DNA from: Nitrosomonas sp.
GTDB taxonomy: Bacteria > Pseudomonadota > Gammaproteobacteria > Burkholderiales > Nitrosomonadaceae
Reading direction: 5' to 3'
DNA length: 64,000 nucleotides
Assembly (NCBI GenBank): GCA_016721865.1
Contig: JADKHF010000046.1
Span: 53,509-117,508, forward strand
A program made the position numbers and the translations under genes. Positions 48,922 through 59,017 of the stretch are shown in pieces. Within the stretch, counting starts at the first letter, position 1. Each line of letters starts with the position of its first letter. Under the pieces are notes generated by a model, which had not been told where the DNA came from, searched no databases, and worked only from the letters and a program-made list of their open reading frames with translations.

Positions 48922-48995
48922 CCGGTTTTGCAGTAGCGGGCAGATGAGGTAAGGTATAATGACATATCCATCACTTTTTAAGCATATTTTTATCA

Positions 48996-51900
48996 ATGAA
49001 TAAAAGTCCCCGTACTACTTTATTGGAAAGTTTGTTTGCCCAACGCATCCTGATTCTGGATGGCGCGATGGGTACGATGATTCAGACATTCAAACTGACC
49101 GAAGCGGATTTCCGCGGCCAGCGTTTTGCCGATTTTCCACATGATCTGAGAGGAAATAATGACTTGCTGACACTCACTCAGCCGGAAGTTATCCGTTCAA
49201 TCCATAACGGTTATCTGGAAGCGGGTGCGGACATCCTTGAAACCAATACATTCAATTCCAATGCTGCCTCGATGTCTGATTATCACATGCAGGATCTGGT
49301 TTATGAATTGAATTGTTCTGCCGCGAAATTGGCACGCGAAGCAGCGCAAGGCTTCGAAGCAAAAACACCTGAGAAACCGCGTTTTGTTGCCGGCGTGATC
49401 GGGCCTACCACCAAAACAGCTTCCATTTCTCCTGATGTCAATGATCCGGGTTTTCGCGGTATCACTTATGATCAGTTAGTAGCTGACTATACCGAATCAA
49501 TTCGTGGGCTGGTGGATGGCGGGGTGGATATTTTGCTGGTCGAAACCATCTTCGACTCGCTCAATGCAAAAGCGGCGCTTTTTGCCATAGATCAATACTT
49601 CGAAGACCATGGCATCCGTCTGCCGATCATGATTTCGGTCACGATTACCGATGCTTCCGGCCGCACGCTGTCAGGACAAACACCGGAAGCCTTCTGGAAT
49701 TCGATCAGCCATACCCGGCCGATATCTGTCGGTATAAATTGTGCTCTGGGTGCCGAATTAATGCGTCCGTATATCGAAGAACTGGCCGGTGTGGCGGATG
49801 TTTATACCAGCGTGCATCCCAATGCCGGTTTGCCGAATCCGTTATCTGAAACGGGCTATGATGAATCGCCCGAATATACCGCAAATCAAATCAAGGGATT
49901 CGCGCAATCGGGCTTTGTCAATATTGTCGGAGGTTGCTGCGGCACCACGCCGGCGCATATCAAGGCGATTGCACAAGCGGTCAGTGACATCGCGCCGCGC
50001 AAAATACCCGAAATCCCCAAGAAACTGCGCCTGTCCGGTTTAGAACCGCTGAATATCGGTGATGACTCATTATTTGTGAATGTCGGTGAGCGAACCAATG
50101 TCACGGGCTCCAGAGCTTTTGCCCGTTTGATACTGAGCGATGATTATGCAGAAGCGTTAAATGTGGCACGTAGCCAGGTGGAAAACGGTGCGCAGATTAT
50201 CGATATCAACATGGATGAAGCCATGCTGGATTCGCAGAAGGCCATGGTGACGTTCCTGAATCTGGTGGCCGCCGAGCCGGATATCTGCAAAGTACCGATT
50301 ATGCTGGATTCCAGTAAATGGACAGTGATCGAAGCGGGCTTGAAATGTGTGCAAGGTAAATCCGTCATCAATTCCATCAGTATGAAAGAGGGTGAGGAAG
50401 AGTTCATCAAACACGCGAGGCTTGCTCGCCGATATGGCGCGGCGGTGATTGTGATGGCGTTTGATGAACAAGGCCAGGCAGATACCTTGAAACGCAAGGT
50501 GGATATCTGCACGCGCAGTTATCGTCTGCTGGTTGATCAGGTTGGTTTCCCGCCAGAAGATATTATTTTTGATCCGAATATTTTCGCGATTGCGACGGGA
50601 ATTGAAGAACATAATAACTATGGTGTCGATTTTATCGACGCTACCCGTATCATCAAACAGACCTTGCCGTATGCCAAGGTGAGCGGCGGGGTATCTAATG
50701 TTTCGTTTTCCTTCCGCGGCAACGAGCCCATTCGTGAAGCTATCCATACCGCTTTCCTGTACCATGCGATCAAAGCTGGCATGACCATGGGTATTGTGAA
50801 CGCCGGGCAACTGGGTGTTTATTCGGATATTCCTGCAGAGTTACTGGAAAAGGTAGAGGACGTCATCCTGAACCGTCGTCCGGATGCGACCGAACGCCTG
50901 GTTGAGTATGCAGAAAATTTCAAAGGCAAGAAAAAGGAACAGGTTGAAGATTTGGCCTGGCGCGATGAACCACTGCAACAACGGCTGACGCATGCTTTGG
51001 TCAGAGGCGTTTCCACTTTTATTGTGGAAGATACCGAAGCGGCGCGGGTGGAAATTGAAAAAAAAGGTGGCCGCCCGATCCAGGTGATCGAAGGACCATT
51101 GATGGAAGGCATGAGCGTCGTGGGCGATCTGTTTGGCGCCGGTAAAATGTTTCTGCCGCAAGTGGTTAAATCCGCGCGGGTCATGAAACAGGCGGTGGCA
51201 CATTTGCTGCCCTTCATCGAAGCTGAAAAGAAATTATCGGGGGATAACAAGCCGAAGGGAAAAATTGTCATCGCTACCGTCAAAGGCGATGTACATGATA
51301 TTGGCAAGAATATCGTCACCGTGGTTTTACAGTGCAACAACTACGAAGTGATCAATATGGGGGTGATGGTGCCTAGCGCGCAGATTCTGGATATGGCGCG
51401 GCGTGAAAAAGCTGACATTATTGGTTTGTCCGGGTTGATCACACCTTCCCTGGAAGAAATGGCGCATGTGGCCAAAGAAATGCAGCGCGAGGGATTCACG
51501 ATTCCACTGTTGATCGGCGGCGCAACCACTTCCCGGGTGCATACCGCAGTCAAAATTTCCCCCCATTATGAAGGCCCAATTGTATGGGTTCCCGATGCCA
51601 GTCGTGCGGTCGGTGTGTGCAGTAATTTGCTGTCACAGGATCTGCGGGAAAATTATGTGCAGGAAATAAAAGACGAATACGAGAAAGTGCGTGCACAGCA
51701 CAAAAACAAGAAAGGACCGGCAAAACTTCTGACTTTGGCCGAAGCGCGCGCTAATGCGTATAAGACCGACTGGAAAAATTATCAGCCATATCAGCCCGAA
51801 CTGATCGGTATCCGCACGCTGAATAATTACCCGTTGGAAAAGATTGTTCCCTATATCGATTGGACGCCTTTCTTCCAGGCTTGGGAACTCGCCGGGCGCT

Positions 51901-52706
51901 ATCCGGATATCCTGCAGGATGAAGTCGTCGGAGAAACAGCAAGCCATCTATTTCGCGATGCGCAGACGATGCTGAAGAAAATTGTTGAGCAAAAGTGGTT
52001 GAGCGCCAATGCAGTGATTGGTTTGTTCCCAGCCAATTCCGTCGGCGATGATATCGAGATCTACACCGATCAAACGCGCCGTAAATTAGCCATGACGTAT
52101 CATTGCCTGCGCCAGCAAGACCTGAAACCGGCCGGCAAGCCCAATCGCTGTTTGTCCGACTTTGTCGCGCCGAAGGAAACTGGAGTCAAAGATACCATCG
52201 GTTTGTTCGCCGTTGGCGCCGGATTTGGTATTGATGACCGCGTCAAAGCCTTTGAAGATGCCCACGATGACTACAGCGCAATCGTACTCAAAGCATTGGC
52301 GGATCGCCTGGCAGAAGCCTTTGCCGAGCATATGCATGCGCGAGTACGCCGTGAATTTTGGGGCTATGCCAAGGATGAAACCTTAACCAACGAGCAACTG
52401 ATTAATGAAGAATATAAAGGCATTCGCCCTGCACCGGGTTATCCCGCCTGCCCCGATCACACCGAGAAAGGCTCCTTGTTCGCAGTCCTGAATGCGGCTG
52501 AAAATGCCGGTATCATTATTACTGAATCCTTCGCCATGGTGCCGACCGCTGCGGTATCCGGATTTTACTTTGCGCATCCCGAATCCACTTTCTTCGCCGT
52601 CGGTAAAATCGGCAAAGACCAGGTGGAAGATTATGCCAAACGTAAAGGCTGGACAATGGAAGAAACGGAGAAATGGCTGGCACCGGTGTTGGCGTATGAA
52701 CGGTAA
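48996..52706 (+). CDS. metH: Cobalamin-dependent methionine synthase
   Basis: MetH transfers a methyl group from methyltetrahydrofolate to homocysteine through cobalamin. All four modules are present in one uninterrupted 1236-residue frame. The homocysteine domain (1-330) has zinc cysteines in GINCALG near 247 and [11 protein letters not shown] near 310. The pterin domain (about 360-620) follows. The cobalamin domain has [15 protein letters not shown], whose histidine near 766 is the lower cobalt ligand. The AdoMet reactivation domain (about 900-1236) contains [23 protein letters not shown] 48996 is the only sensible start. No cobalamin riboswitch was recognised in the 74 bases upstream. Confidence 0.97.
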   Translation: MNKSPRTTLLESLFAQRILILDGAMGTMIQTFKLTEADFRGQRFADFPHDLRGNNDLLTLTQPEVIRSIHNGYLEAGADILETNTFNSNAASMSDYHMQDLVYELNCSAAKLAREAAQGFEAKTPEKPRFVAGVIGPTTKTASISPDVNDPGFRGITYDQLVADYTESIRGLVDGGVDILLVETIFDSLNAKAALFAIDQYFEDHGIRLPIMISVTITDASGRTLSGQTPEAFWNSISHTRPISVGINCALGAELMRPYIEELAGVADVYTSVHPNAGLPNPLSETGYDESPEYTANQIKGFAQSGFVNIVGGCCGTTPAHIKAIAQAVSDIAPRKIPEIPKKLRLSGLEPLNIGDDSLFVNVGERTNVTGSRAFARLILSDDYAEALNVARSQVENGAQIIDINMDEAMLDSQKAMVTFLNLVAAEPDICKVPIMLDSSKWTVIEAGLKCVQGKSVINSISMKEGEEEFIKHARLARRYGAAVIVMAFDEQGQADTLKRKVDICTRSYRLLVDQVGFPPEDIIFDPNIFAIATGIEEHNNYGVDFIDATRIIKQTLPYAKVSGGVSNVSFSFRGNEPIREAIHTAFLYHAIKAGMTMGIVNAGQLGVYSDIPAELLEKVEDVILNRRPDATERLVEYAENFKGKKKEQVEDLAWRDEPLQQRLTHALVRGVSTFIVEDTEAARVEIEKKGGRPIQVIEGPLMEGMSVVGDLFGAGKMFLPQVVKSARVMKQAVAHLLPFIEAEKKLSGDNKPKGKIVIATVKGDVHDIGKNIVTVVLQCNNYEVINMGVMVPSAQILDMARREKADIIGLSGLITPSLEEMAHVAKEMQREGFTIPLLIGGATTSRVHTAVKISPHYEGPIVWVPDASRAVGVCSNLLSQDLRENYVQEIKDEYEKVRAQHKNKKGPAKLLTLAEARANAYKTDWKNYQPYQPELIGIRTLNNYPLEKIVPYIDWTPFFQAWELAGRYPDILQDEVVGETASHLFRDAQTMLKKIVEQKWLSANAVIGLFPANSVGDDIEIYTDQTRRKLAMTYHCLRQQDLKPAGKPNRCLSDFVAPKETGVKDTIGLFAVGAGFGIDDRVKAFEDAHDDYSAIVLKALADRLAEAFAEHMHARVRREFWGYAKDETLTNEQLINEEYKGIRPAPGYPACPDHTEKGSLFAVLNAAENAGIIITESFAMVPTAAVSGFYFAHPESTFFAVGKIGKDQVEDYAKRKGWTMEETEKWLAPVLAYER

Positions 52707-52729
52707 ATTGGGCTTATAATTTTCGCTAG

Positions 52730-53045
52730 TCGCCCCTGAAAAAGTATCAAACAACATTTGTTCTTGGAAAGCCTCCAGAGAAAATGGTTTCCGACCAAAA
52801 TGGATACCGTGGTGGTTTAAATTTACATCACGGAATCCAATAAATTTGTAGTTTCTCCATGTGAAGACGAGCCAAAAAATAGCCATCAGCCATCAGCAGA
52901 TTGATGCGGTCGCCGATAGCGTCTTTCAGATAGTTTCCTGCCATTCTATAATCCGGCTCAGGTACCAGATAATGGGTTTAATCGCTACACGTCTTCTGCA
53001 TTATTCTCGCCTTTTGTCTTTCTGGCATCGGGTATCCTTCTTTAA
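52730..53045 (-). pseudogene. IS5-type remnant related to 37673-38060
   Basis: The sequence CGCCCCTGAAAAAGTATCAA and much of what follows match 37680-37935 with many substitutions. They share the stretch coding on the minus strand for the transposase C-terminus (DAIGDRINLLMA-like residues). It is older or more decayed than the first remnant and contains no usable frame. Confidence 0.65.
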
Positions 53046-53175
53046 TGCCTTTTCAGGCAGAATGATCCAAGCTTACTTATTTTATAAATAAGGGGTATTT
53101 CCCCCTATTTATAGGATATTGGTTCTATCAACTTTATGTCATTCTTAACCTTCAAAATTATTGGAAGGTTAGATA

Positions 53176-53799
53176 ATGAGAAGCTCGTTAGGATTAATAG
53201 TGATCTCTGTTGTTCTTTGGATTGGTTTTTTATCGGTATCAAATGCAAAATCTGTAAACCTATATTCAAGCGCTGGAACTGAAAATATAGATCTCTACAC
53301 CTTCACAGCAGCAACTACGGGTGAGATTGGCGCTTACTTCTATAATTCAGAAGCCGTATATACTAATACCTTGGTATTACTGGTGAATGGTGTAATAACC
53401 CCAGAATCTGCTGCTGGGGTATTAAACAATCACACTTCAAGTAAGGGGGATTTTGTTAACCTTGGTTCCGTGCAAGCAGGAGATGTGCTCACATTTCAAT
53501 TAAATGTGCTTACCACAGGAAGAACTTTTTATTCTGACAAATTATTAAATGCTGATGGAGTAAATCACGTCTACTCAACTTTATTTTCTGGCGATGCTGC
53601 TCATGGCATACCGACTGGAACATATGTAGGGTTTGAGGATTTACGTGGCGGTGGAGATCGTGATTATGATGATGAGGCGTTTATATTTACAAATATTGTT
53701 ATTCCTGTTGTGCCAGAACCAGAAACCTCCGCCATGCTGTTGGCTGGATTAGGATTGCTAGGATTAATGGCGCGTCACAGAAAAGAATCGCAAGTTTAA
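53176..53799 (+). CDS. PEP-CTERM protein with DUF4114-like domain
   Basis: The 207-residue exported protein has a signal peptide (MRSSLGLIVISVVLWIGFLS, cleavage near SNA). A beta-rich domain follows, whose end FEDLRGGGDRDYDDEAFIFT matches the calcium-binding-like DUF4114 motif. The sorting tail is VPEPETSAMLLAGLGLLGLM followed by ARHRKES. The tail directs processing by exosortase during export, usually to the cell surface or exopolysaccharide. The gene is convergent with the metalloprotease gene, their stops 28 bases apart. Confidence 0.87.
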   Translation: MRSSLGLIVISVVLWIGFLSVSNAKSVNLYSSAGTENIDLYTFTAATTGEIGAYFYNSEAVYTNTLVLLVNGVITPESAAGVLNNHTSSKGDFVNLGSVQAGDVLTFQLNVLTTGRTFYSDKLLNADGVNHVYSTLFSGDAAHGIPTGTYVGFEDLRGGGDRDYDDEAFIFTNIVIPVVPEPETSAMLLAGLGLLGLMARHRKESQV

Positions 53800-53827
53800 A
53801 TTAGCCCTCCTGTTCTGAAATGGCATG

Positions 53828-55177
53828 CTAGAGTGCAAACACAACCATATGCGTTGTAATTTCATTTAAATTAATACCAACGAGTTCAATAGATGCATGG
53901 GGTCCAAACTCAACAATAACGTCATCACTCATCTGATTAATATCTGTTATATAACCGATTAAATTATGTAAATTGTTAACCTCGATTTTCGATGAATCGA
54001 AAAACAGATGATCCTCGCCGATAATAAAATCACTTACCTGAAAATGCCCTGGCGCATAAAAACCGAAGGTATCATTGCCGGCACCCCCATTAAGCATGTC
54101 ATTACCATAGCCTGCTCGCAGAATATCATTCCCGATATTTCCAAAAAGCGTGTCGCTCCCTATTCCTCCATCAAGATCATCATTGCCATCTCCAGCGTTG
54201 AGAATATTATCAGAATCATTTCCCACTATGACATCGTTTCCAGAACCACCATACGCATTCTCAATTAACACATCATAAGCAATCCAGACGCTTGGAATGC
54301 GGTCTCTGGTGGTCGCAGATTCTGCATACACCGGATTGCCGATATACGATCCCATACCTTCACGTAAATCAATTGTTAAATCTTGATAACCAGCATAGGC
54401 AATCCTGTCATTGCCTCCACCACTATCCCAAATCGTCTCATGATAAATCTGAGAATCATTAAATAAATAATTATCATCACCACTATGGTACGTATTGTTT
54501 CTGCCATATATATATTGAATAGATTGAACATCCAGTGGCATAGGGGTTGTGGGGTTAAATGTAAGAAATGAACTTTGATCTCCTGCAATAGCTGAATAAC
54601 TCATAATAGTCTCAGATTTCGTGTCCCACGGGAAAGGAAGCGTTGGTGAGTACTCGAAAGGATGCTTGAGACCCAACGCGTGACCAATTTCATGCATTAT
54701 TGCGAGAAATGGGTAAGTGCCTGGTATCCATTCCTCAGATGCACTTGTAGTATCTATCCCAATCCAGATATCTCCGCTTTTAGCATTCCCATTCTGCAGC
54801 TTATAGGTGTATGCTTGCGCTCCAGGATCAATCGAGGTATAAGCCACACGAATATCACCTACATTTCTGGAAGACTCCGGAACTAACGTAAACTGAATAT
54901 TTGCAACATTCGCCCACTGCTGCAGTGCAGCATTAAAATAAGTCCGATCCGATAAGGAAATCGGTGTAAATGATGGATTCCAAGGTTCGCCTTCAGGATT
55001 ACTCTTCGGACCATAGCCCGTTAATGAATAGGTAGACCAGTATGCATCAGTAACAGGGAAGCTGTATGTTATTGACGAGCCGACCCAACGAGTGCCCCAA
55101 ATCAATGCATCTATAAGATAGTTACCGTTTGGCGATCCTGTAGAAATAATTTTGCTAGAAGTAATAGGTGTCGGCAT
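53828..55177 (-). CDS. Serralysin-like M10 metalloprotease with RTX repeats
   Basis: This is a secreted zinc protease of about 449 residues. The zinc site is MHEIGHALGLKHP (His162, His166 and His172) with the downstream Met-turn in SETIMSYSA. RTX calcium repeats follow near 320-380 (GGSGNDVIVGNDSDNILNAG, GGIGSDTLFGNIGNDILRAG, GGAGNDTFGF). No N-terminal signal peptide is seen, as expected for a type I secretion substrate with a C-terminal export signal. No ABC exporter genes lie nearby. ATG 55177 is chosen after GAGGGGTGG. Confidence 0.9.
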   Translation of the reverse strand: MPTPITSSKIISTGSPNGNYLIDALIWGTRWVGSSITYSFPVTDAYWSTYSLTGYGPKSNPEGEPWNPSFTPISLSDRTYFNAALQQWANVANIQFTLVPESSRNVGDIRVAYTSIDPGAQAYTYKLQNGNAKSGDIWIGIDTTSASEEWIPGTYPFLAIMHEIGHALGLKHPFEYSPTLPFPWDTKSETIMSYSAIAGDQSSFLTFNPTTPMPLDVQSIQYIYGRNNTYHSGDDNYLFNDSQIYHETIWDSGGGNDRIAYAGYQDLTIDLREGMGSYIGNPVYAESATTRDRIPSVWIAYDVLIENAYGGSGNDVIVGNDSDNILNAGDGNDDLDGGIGSDTLFGNIGNDILRAGYGNDMLNGGAGNDTFGFYAPGHFQVSDFIIGEDHLFFDSSKIEVNNLHNLIGYITDINQMSDDVIVEFGPHASIELVGINLNEITTHMVVFAL

Positions 55178-55547
55178 CACACCACCCCTCGGTTAAACAA
55201 TTCATAAGATCCAATCAATAATTGTGTTGTTATCAAAAAGACCCGGAGACTTTGCCAAGACCTTTCTCAAATTATATTGGTGTCAGATCAACAATTTAAT
55301 GCGGGCAAATTAGTAGAAATCAGCCGATGGTTTGTAATCGTGTATGCTTCTAATGGTTATTTCCAATTACCTGGAAATGTTGCCCTTCTTCAGCCTTACG
55401 CGCACGCCCAACACCGTGAATGCCAATTGCATAATCTTCATATCATACCCCCTCTACTGGGTAGACCTTTATTGCACCACTACTTCGGCATCCTGGCGTG
55501 TCTGGGTGTCCATGCCCAACGACATACGGTGAATTCCAATCTGAGTG
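55178..55547. other. No gene recognised; possible decayed coding DNA
   Basis: The stretch lies between the protease promoter side and the RIO kinase 3' end. Minus-strand translation gives short motif-like runs (IGIHRMSLGMDTQTRQDAEV, ARKAEEGQHFQVIGN) across different frames. They may be remnants of a gene that I cannot identify. Confidence 0.35.
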
Positions 55548-56402
55548 TCATTGATGTGCATGTAGTGAACGATAAAGTTTCTTTGCTTCTTCTTCCTTCA
55601 GCGTGTCATTGATTTCACGAAGAACGCTCTGAATGTTGACTGGTTTCTCAGTACGCTCGAAGTGCCCTGTCAAAACACTTTCCGGATGTAGTTGTCCGCT
55701 TTGGTAGAGTGACCATATCTCCATACCATAACTGGTGGCTAGCAATTCAGGAGCAAACTGACCGAAGTAAATAGCCAAGTTCTCGACATCACGTAGCAGC
55801 ATTTTACAGGCTTGGTTATTGGCAGCTGCGTCGATAGCTTGTGGTAAGTCGATGATAACAGGCCCTGTGCTGTCGACTAGCACGTTATATTCAGACAGAT
55901 CACCATGAATAATCCCAGCGCAAAGCATGCGAACCACCTGCGTAACTAGTATGCGGTGATATTCACGAGATAACTCTGCAGTCAGTACCAGATCATTGAG
56001 CCGCGGGGCTGCGTTGCCATTGCTGTCGGTGACCAGATCCATCAATAGTACGCCTTCATGGAAGTTATGCGGCTTGGGCACACGCACACCAGCGGCGGCG
56101 AGTCGGTACAGTGCATCTACTTCGGCATTTTGCCAGGACTCTTCCTGCGCTTTACGTCCATACCGAGTTCCTTTTTCCATGGCGCGTGCACGACGGCTGT
56201 TTTTTTCTTTACGGCCTTCGGTGTAATCCGTACTTTGGCGAAAACTACGTTTGTTGGCTTCTTTGTATACTTTAGCGCAACGTATTTCTTCTCCACAACG
56301 AACCACATAAACCGATGCTTCCTTGCCGCTCATTAATTGACGGATGACTTCATCGATAAAGCCATCCTGGATCAATGGTTCAATTCTTTTTGGAGTTTTC
56401 AT
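55548..56402 (-). CDS. RIO1-family atypical serine protein kinase
   Basis: The 284-residue product matches bacterial RIO kinases. It shows a P-loop-like QLMSGKEASVYVVRCGEEIR (near residue 23), a lysine in CAKVYKEANKRSF, and the catalytic loop IIHGDLSEYNVLVD with Asp near 185. The metal-binding VIIDLPQAID follows, where Asp replaces the DFG start. Archaeal and eukaryotic RIO proteins act in small-ribosomal-subunit maturation; the role of bacterial members is largely unknown. It is followed upstream by the DUF3820 gene in the same orientation. Confidence 0.9.
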   Translation of the reverse strand: MKTPKRIEPLIQDGFIDEVIRQLMSGKEASVYVVRCGEEIRCAKVYKEANKRSFRQSTDYTEGRKEKNSRRARAMEKGTRYGRKAQEESWQNAEVDALYRLAAAGVRVPKPHNFHEGVLLMDLVTDSNGNAAPRLNDLVLTAELSREYHRILVTQVVRMLCAGIIHGDLSEYNVLVDSTGPVIIDLPQAIDAAANNQACKMLLRDVENLAIYFGQFAPELLATSYGMEIWSLYQSGQLHPESVLTGHFERTEKPVNIQSVLREINDTLKEEEAKKLYRSLHAHQ

Positions 56403-56546
56403 CAGTGTAATAATACGCTTATTTTGATACTCATCTTAAATACAATTTTACGGGATAAATAGAAAAACAGAACCTGAATTAATCTATCCAGAGTGCGTTA
56501 TAGTATCTTGTAACAATTTACCAGTATTTCAATAGTATTTTTTATT

Positions 56547-56771
56547 TTAGCAATTGTGTTGCCGCTCTCGAAGGGGAGTCAATAGCGATGACAAACCATT
56601 GTGATCTAGCTCATGCATCAATGCCAATAGTTTTCCGATTTCGCCAGGAGGAAACCCTTTGCGAGCAAACCAGTTAAGGTAATTTCCAGGTAAATCGGCA
56701 ATCAAACGTCCTTTGTACTTGCCATAAGGCATGATCCGGGTAACTAATAGCTGCAAGTGCTCTGGATTCAT
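56547..56771 (-). CDS. DUF3820 family small protein
   Basis: This 74-residue protein has the DUF3820 pattern MPYGKYKGRLIADLPGNYLN, followed by WFARKGFPPGEIGKLLALMH. The family contains a small Pseudomonas protein regulated by quorum sensing but its biochemical role is unknown. The MPxGKYKG motif resembles the exonuclease-associated Zn-less domain of some nucleases. ATG 56771 is used; the preceding GTG is in frame. It stands alone between the RIO kinase and tectonin-like genes. Confidence 0.8.
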   Translation of the reverse strand: MNPEHLQLLVTRIMPYGKYKGRLIADLPGNYLNWFARKGFPPGEIGKLLALMHELDHNGLSSLLTPLRERQHNC

Positions 56772-56952
56772 CACTACTGATTATTGCGTTTTGTGGACAC
56801 CTCTAAAAATACAAATTTCGTTACAACACTTTGTTGCTCGCAAAAAATGTTTCCTTACATATCAGACATATGCTGTGTAACCATTTTTTGTTCATGCCTC
56901 GTTTTTTTTAGAACTTTGAATTTTTAGAGATGCCATTATGGTTGTGCAGATG

Positions 56953-57734
56953 TTAGAACTGAGGAGAAAAGAGCTTACGCCATAACTTGCCATTTAACCC
57001 AATCGCCCATGCCCCCGCCTTTCCAGTGGCAATATTTTCTATACCACTCGCCTCTTCATCTTGACTGAAGGTGACACCATTATCCGGTGAACTCCATATG
57101 GTTCCATTCTTGCCGGCAAGCCAGATTATACCTTTGGGGGCGACAGCAACATCTCCGATCCCGCTTGCTGCTGTTTTAGTCCAGCTGCCCATGGCAAACT
57201 TCCACAACGTACCATTAGACTTAACCGCCCATACAACGCCTCCTGGTCCGACAGAAATTCGACTAAAATCATTTGCCTCAATCTGCGTGAACTTCTTTCC
57301 TGGTCGTCACTAAACCATATAGTACCATTTTTCCCAACGAGCCAAACTTTGCCGTCTGGCGCGATAGCGACATCCTCCATTCCGTTTGCTGTTGTTTCGA
57401 CCCAGCTATCCGTAACAAATTTCCACAACGCGCCATTAGACCCAATTGCCCATACAGTGTTATCCGGTCCGACAGAAACTCGACTAAAACCACTTGCCCC
57501 AATCTGCGTAAACGAGGAACCGTATATATTATCCGATGCCCAGACGGTGCCGTCTCCGCCGGTAAGCCAGATTAACCCGTTAGGTGCGATCGCGACATCT
57601 CTCATTCCACTGGTCGGTGTGCTGTGCCAAATTTCAGCCCGGGCCAATGAAGGGAACATTCCACATATCATCAGCAATCCAATCAACAATCTTCGTAACA
57701 AGCGCCACGCTTGATGGCAAAATATTATTTGCAT
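56953..57734 (-). CDS. Exported tectonin-like beta-propeller protein, frameshifted
   Basis: Four to five repeats of about 40 residues carry alternations such as SGMRDVAIAPNGLIWLTGGD, GFSRVSVGPDNTVWAIGSNG and GMEDVAIAPDGKVWLVGKNG, the tectonin (TECPR) propeller pattern. A signal sequence (LLIGLLMICGMFPSLARA) precedes the first repeat from ATG 57734. The first frame breaks near 57297. The downstream frame continues GIGDVAVAPKGIIWLAGKNG and ends WAIGLNGKLWRKLFSPQF, giving about 260 residues when joined. An IS5 end lies only 13 bases before the start codon, so its native promoter has been displaced. Confidence 0.75.
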
Positions 57735-57747
57735 ACCACTTAACCTA

Positions 57748-58573
57748 GGGGCGTTAATAATTGCCAGCCATATCATGGAACTAGCCAAATATAGCATGGC
57801 TTGATAGTTTCGTTTTAATCGTTCATACCGTGTTGCATTCGGCGAAATTGCTTAAGCTTCTGAAACAGGCGTTCGACCAGGTTTCGTTCTTTATAAATTT
57901 CTCGATCATACTCCGCTGAACTATACGGTTTTGTCGAGGAGGAATTACCGCTACTGCACCTGACGCTTCAATGTTATTAATAAGCTCATCACCGTCATAG
58001 CCTTTGTCCGCTAAAATATAATCGGCTTGAATCTGCTCAATCAGTGTTTGCCTGGCCGTACTCCGAGGCTTGTCCTTCTGTCAGTCGCAGTCTAACAGGA
58101 TTGCCCAGAGCATCAACTGCTGCATGTATTTTGGTACTCAGACCGCCTCTTGATTTCCCAATCGCCCTCTTCCTGCTGTTTTTTTAGGGGAGCACCATGC
58201 TGATGCAGTCGAACAATCGAACCGTCGATCATTAAATATTCAAAGTCGCTGGCCTCTGATAAGGTCTTGAATATCGCTTCCCAACGGCCCTTTTTAGACC
58301 ATCGATTATAACGTGTACACGGTATGCCAGCTCCCCAGAGCTTCTGGCAGATCGCGCCATGGTGCGCCTGTGCGGCAAACCCACAGTACGGCTTCCAGGA
58401 ACAAGCGGTTATTTCTCCCTGTTACCCCGCAATCACTGGGTTTGCCCGACAACAAGGGTTCTATTCGTTTCCACTGCTCATCAATCAACACATTCCTGAT
58501 CATCATTAATTCACCTTCATATTCAATCTATTGGTAAATTATTGCAGAAATTGCATTAATTGTTAACGCCCCC
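57748..58573 (-). mobile_element. IS5-family element, second copy, transposase decayed
   Basis: The inverted ends GGGGCGTTAA and TTGTTAACGCCCC are flanked by CTAG on both sides. The minus strand encodes IDEQWKRIEPLLSGKPSDCG and LFLEAVLWVCRTGAPWRDLP (from about 58503), then in other frames KGRWEAIFKTLSEASDFEYL and MIDGSIVRLHQHGAPLKKQQ. The end reads RYERLKRNYQAMLYLASSMI. The parts follow the same order as the element at 42427-43219. Several indels prevent one continuous frame. Confidence 0.85.
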
Positions 58574-58632
58574 TAGTCACATTCTTCTCCTTATGGAATA
58601 GGGAAGTTCCAAACACTACTGGTCCGTCAATA

Positions 58633-58917
58633 TTAATTGGCATTTGTATTCTCTCCTGTATTGAGTTGATACAGTAACAGGACATCCTCCCGATTATATT
58701 TTAAACGTTCTGATGCATGGAAAACTGTAATACAGATTGACGAGAAATCCGGTCTTTCTGGTCTTGTTTGAGTGACATAACGGCTTGATACGAAATGCTT
58801 GTTCTGGTAAGGCACATTACGGGATTTTCCCGCAATGGCTGAATTGAACAGGGCGCGCAAAAAAACACATGGATAGATTAACGCAAGTTTATCCCCTTTC
58901 CTTGCCGATTTTGTCAT
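58633..58917 (-). CDS. Hypothetical protein, doubtful
   Basis: The frame from ATG 58917 encodes 94 residues with coherent composition (ALFNSAIAGKSRNVPYQNKH, FVSSRYVTQTRPERPDF). It is open back to 59055, where it enters the end of the IS110 copy. No family is recognised. It may be the C-terminal remnant of a gene into which IS110 inserted, and real coding status is uncertain. Confidence 0.25.
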   Translation of the reverse strand: MTKSARKGDKLALIYPCVFLRALFNSAIAGKSRNVPYQNKHFVSSRYVTQTRPERPDFSSICITVFHASERLKYNREDVLLLYQLNTGENTNAN

Positions 58918-59017
58918 GGCGGCTATATCTTTACTGATTCTAATCACGATTATTACGATGTTGTATTCAGCCTTTACCGAATAAATCTTCAAGTGTGAAT
59001 TTCTCATATATTCTTGG

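Noticed and set aside
48922..48995. Cobalamin riboswitch before metH
   Set aside because: The gap is only 74 bases, too short for the full aptamer, and no B12 box could be found.
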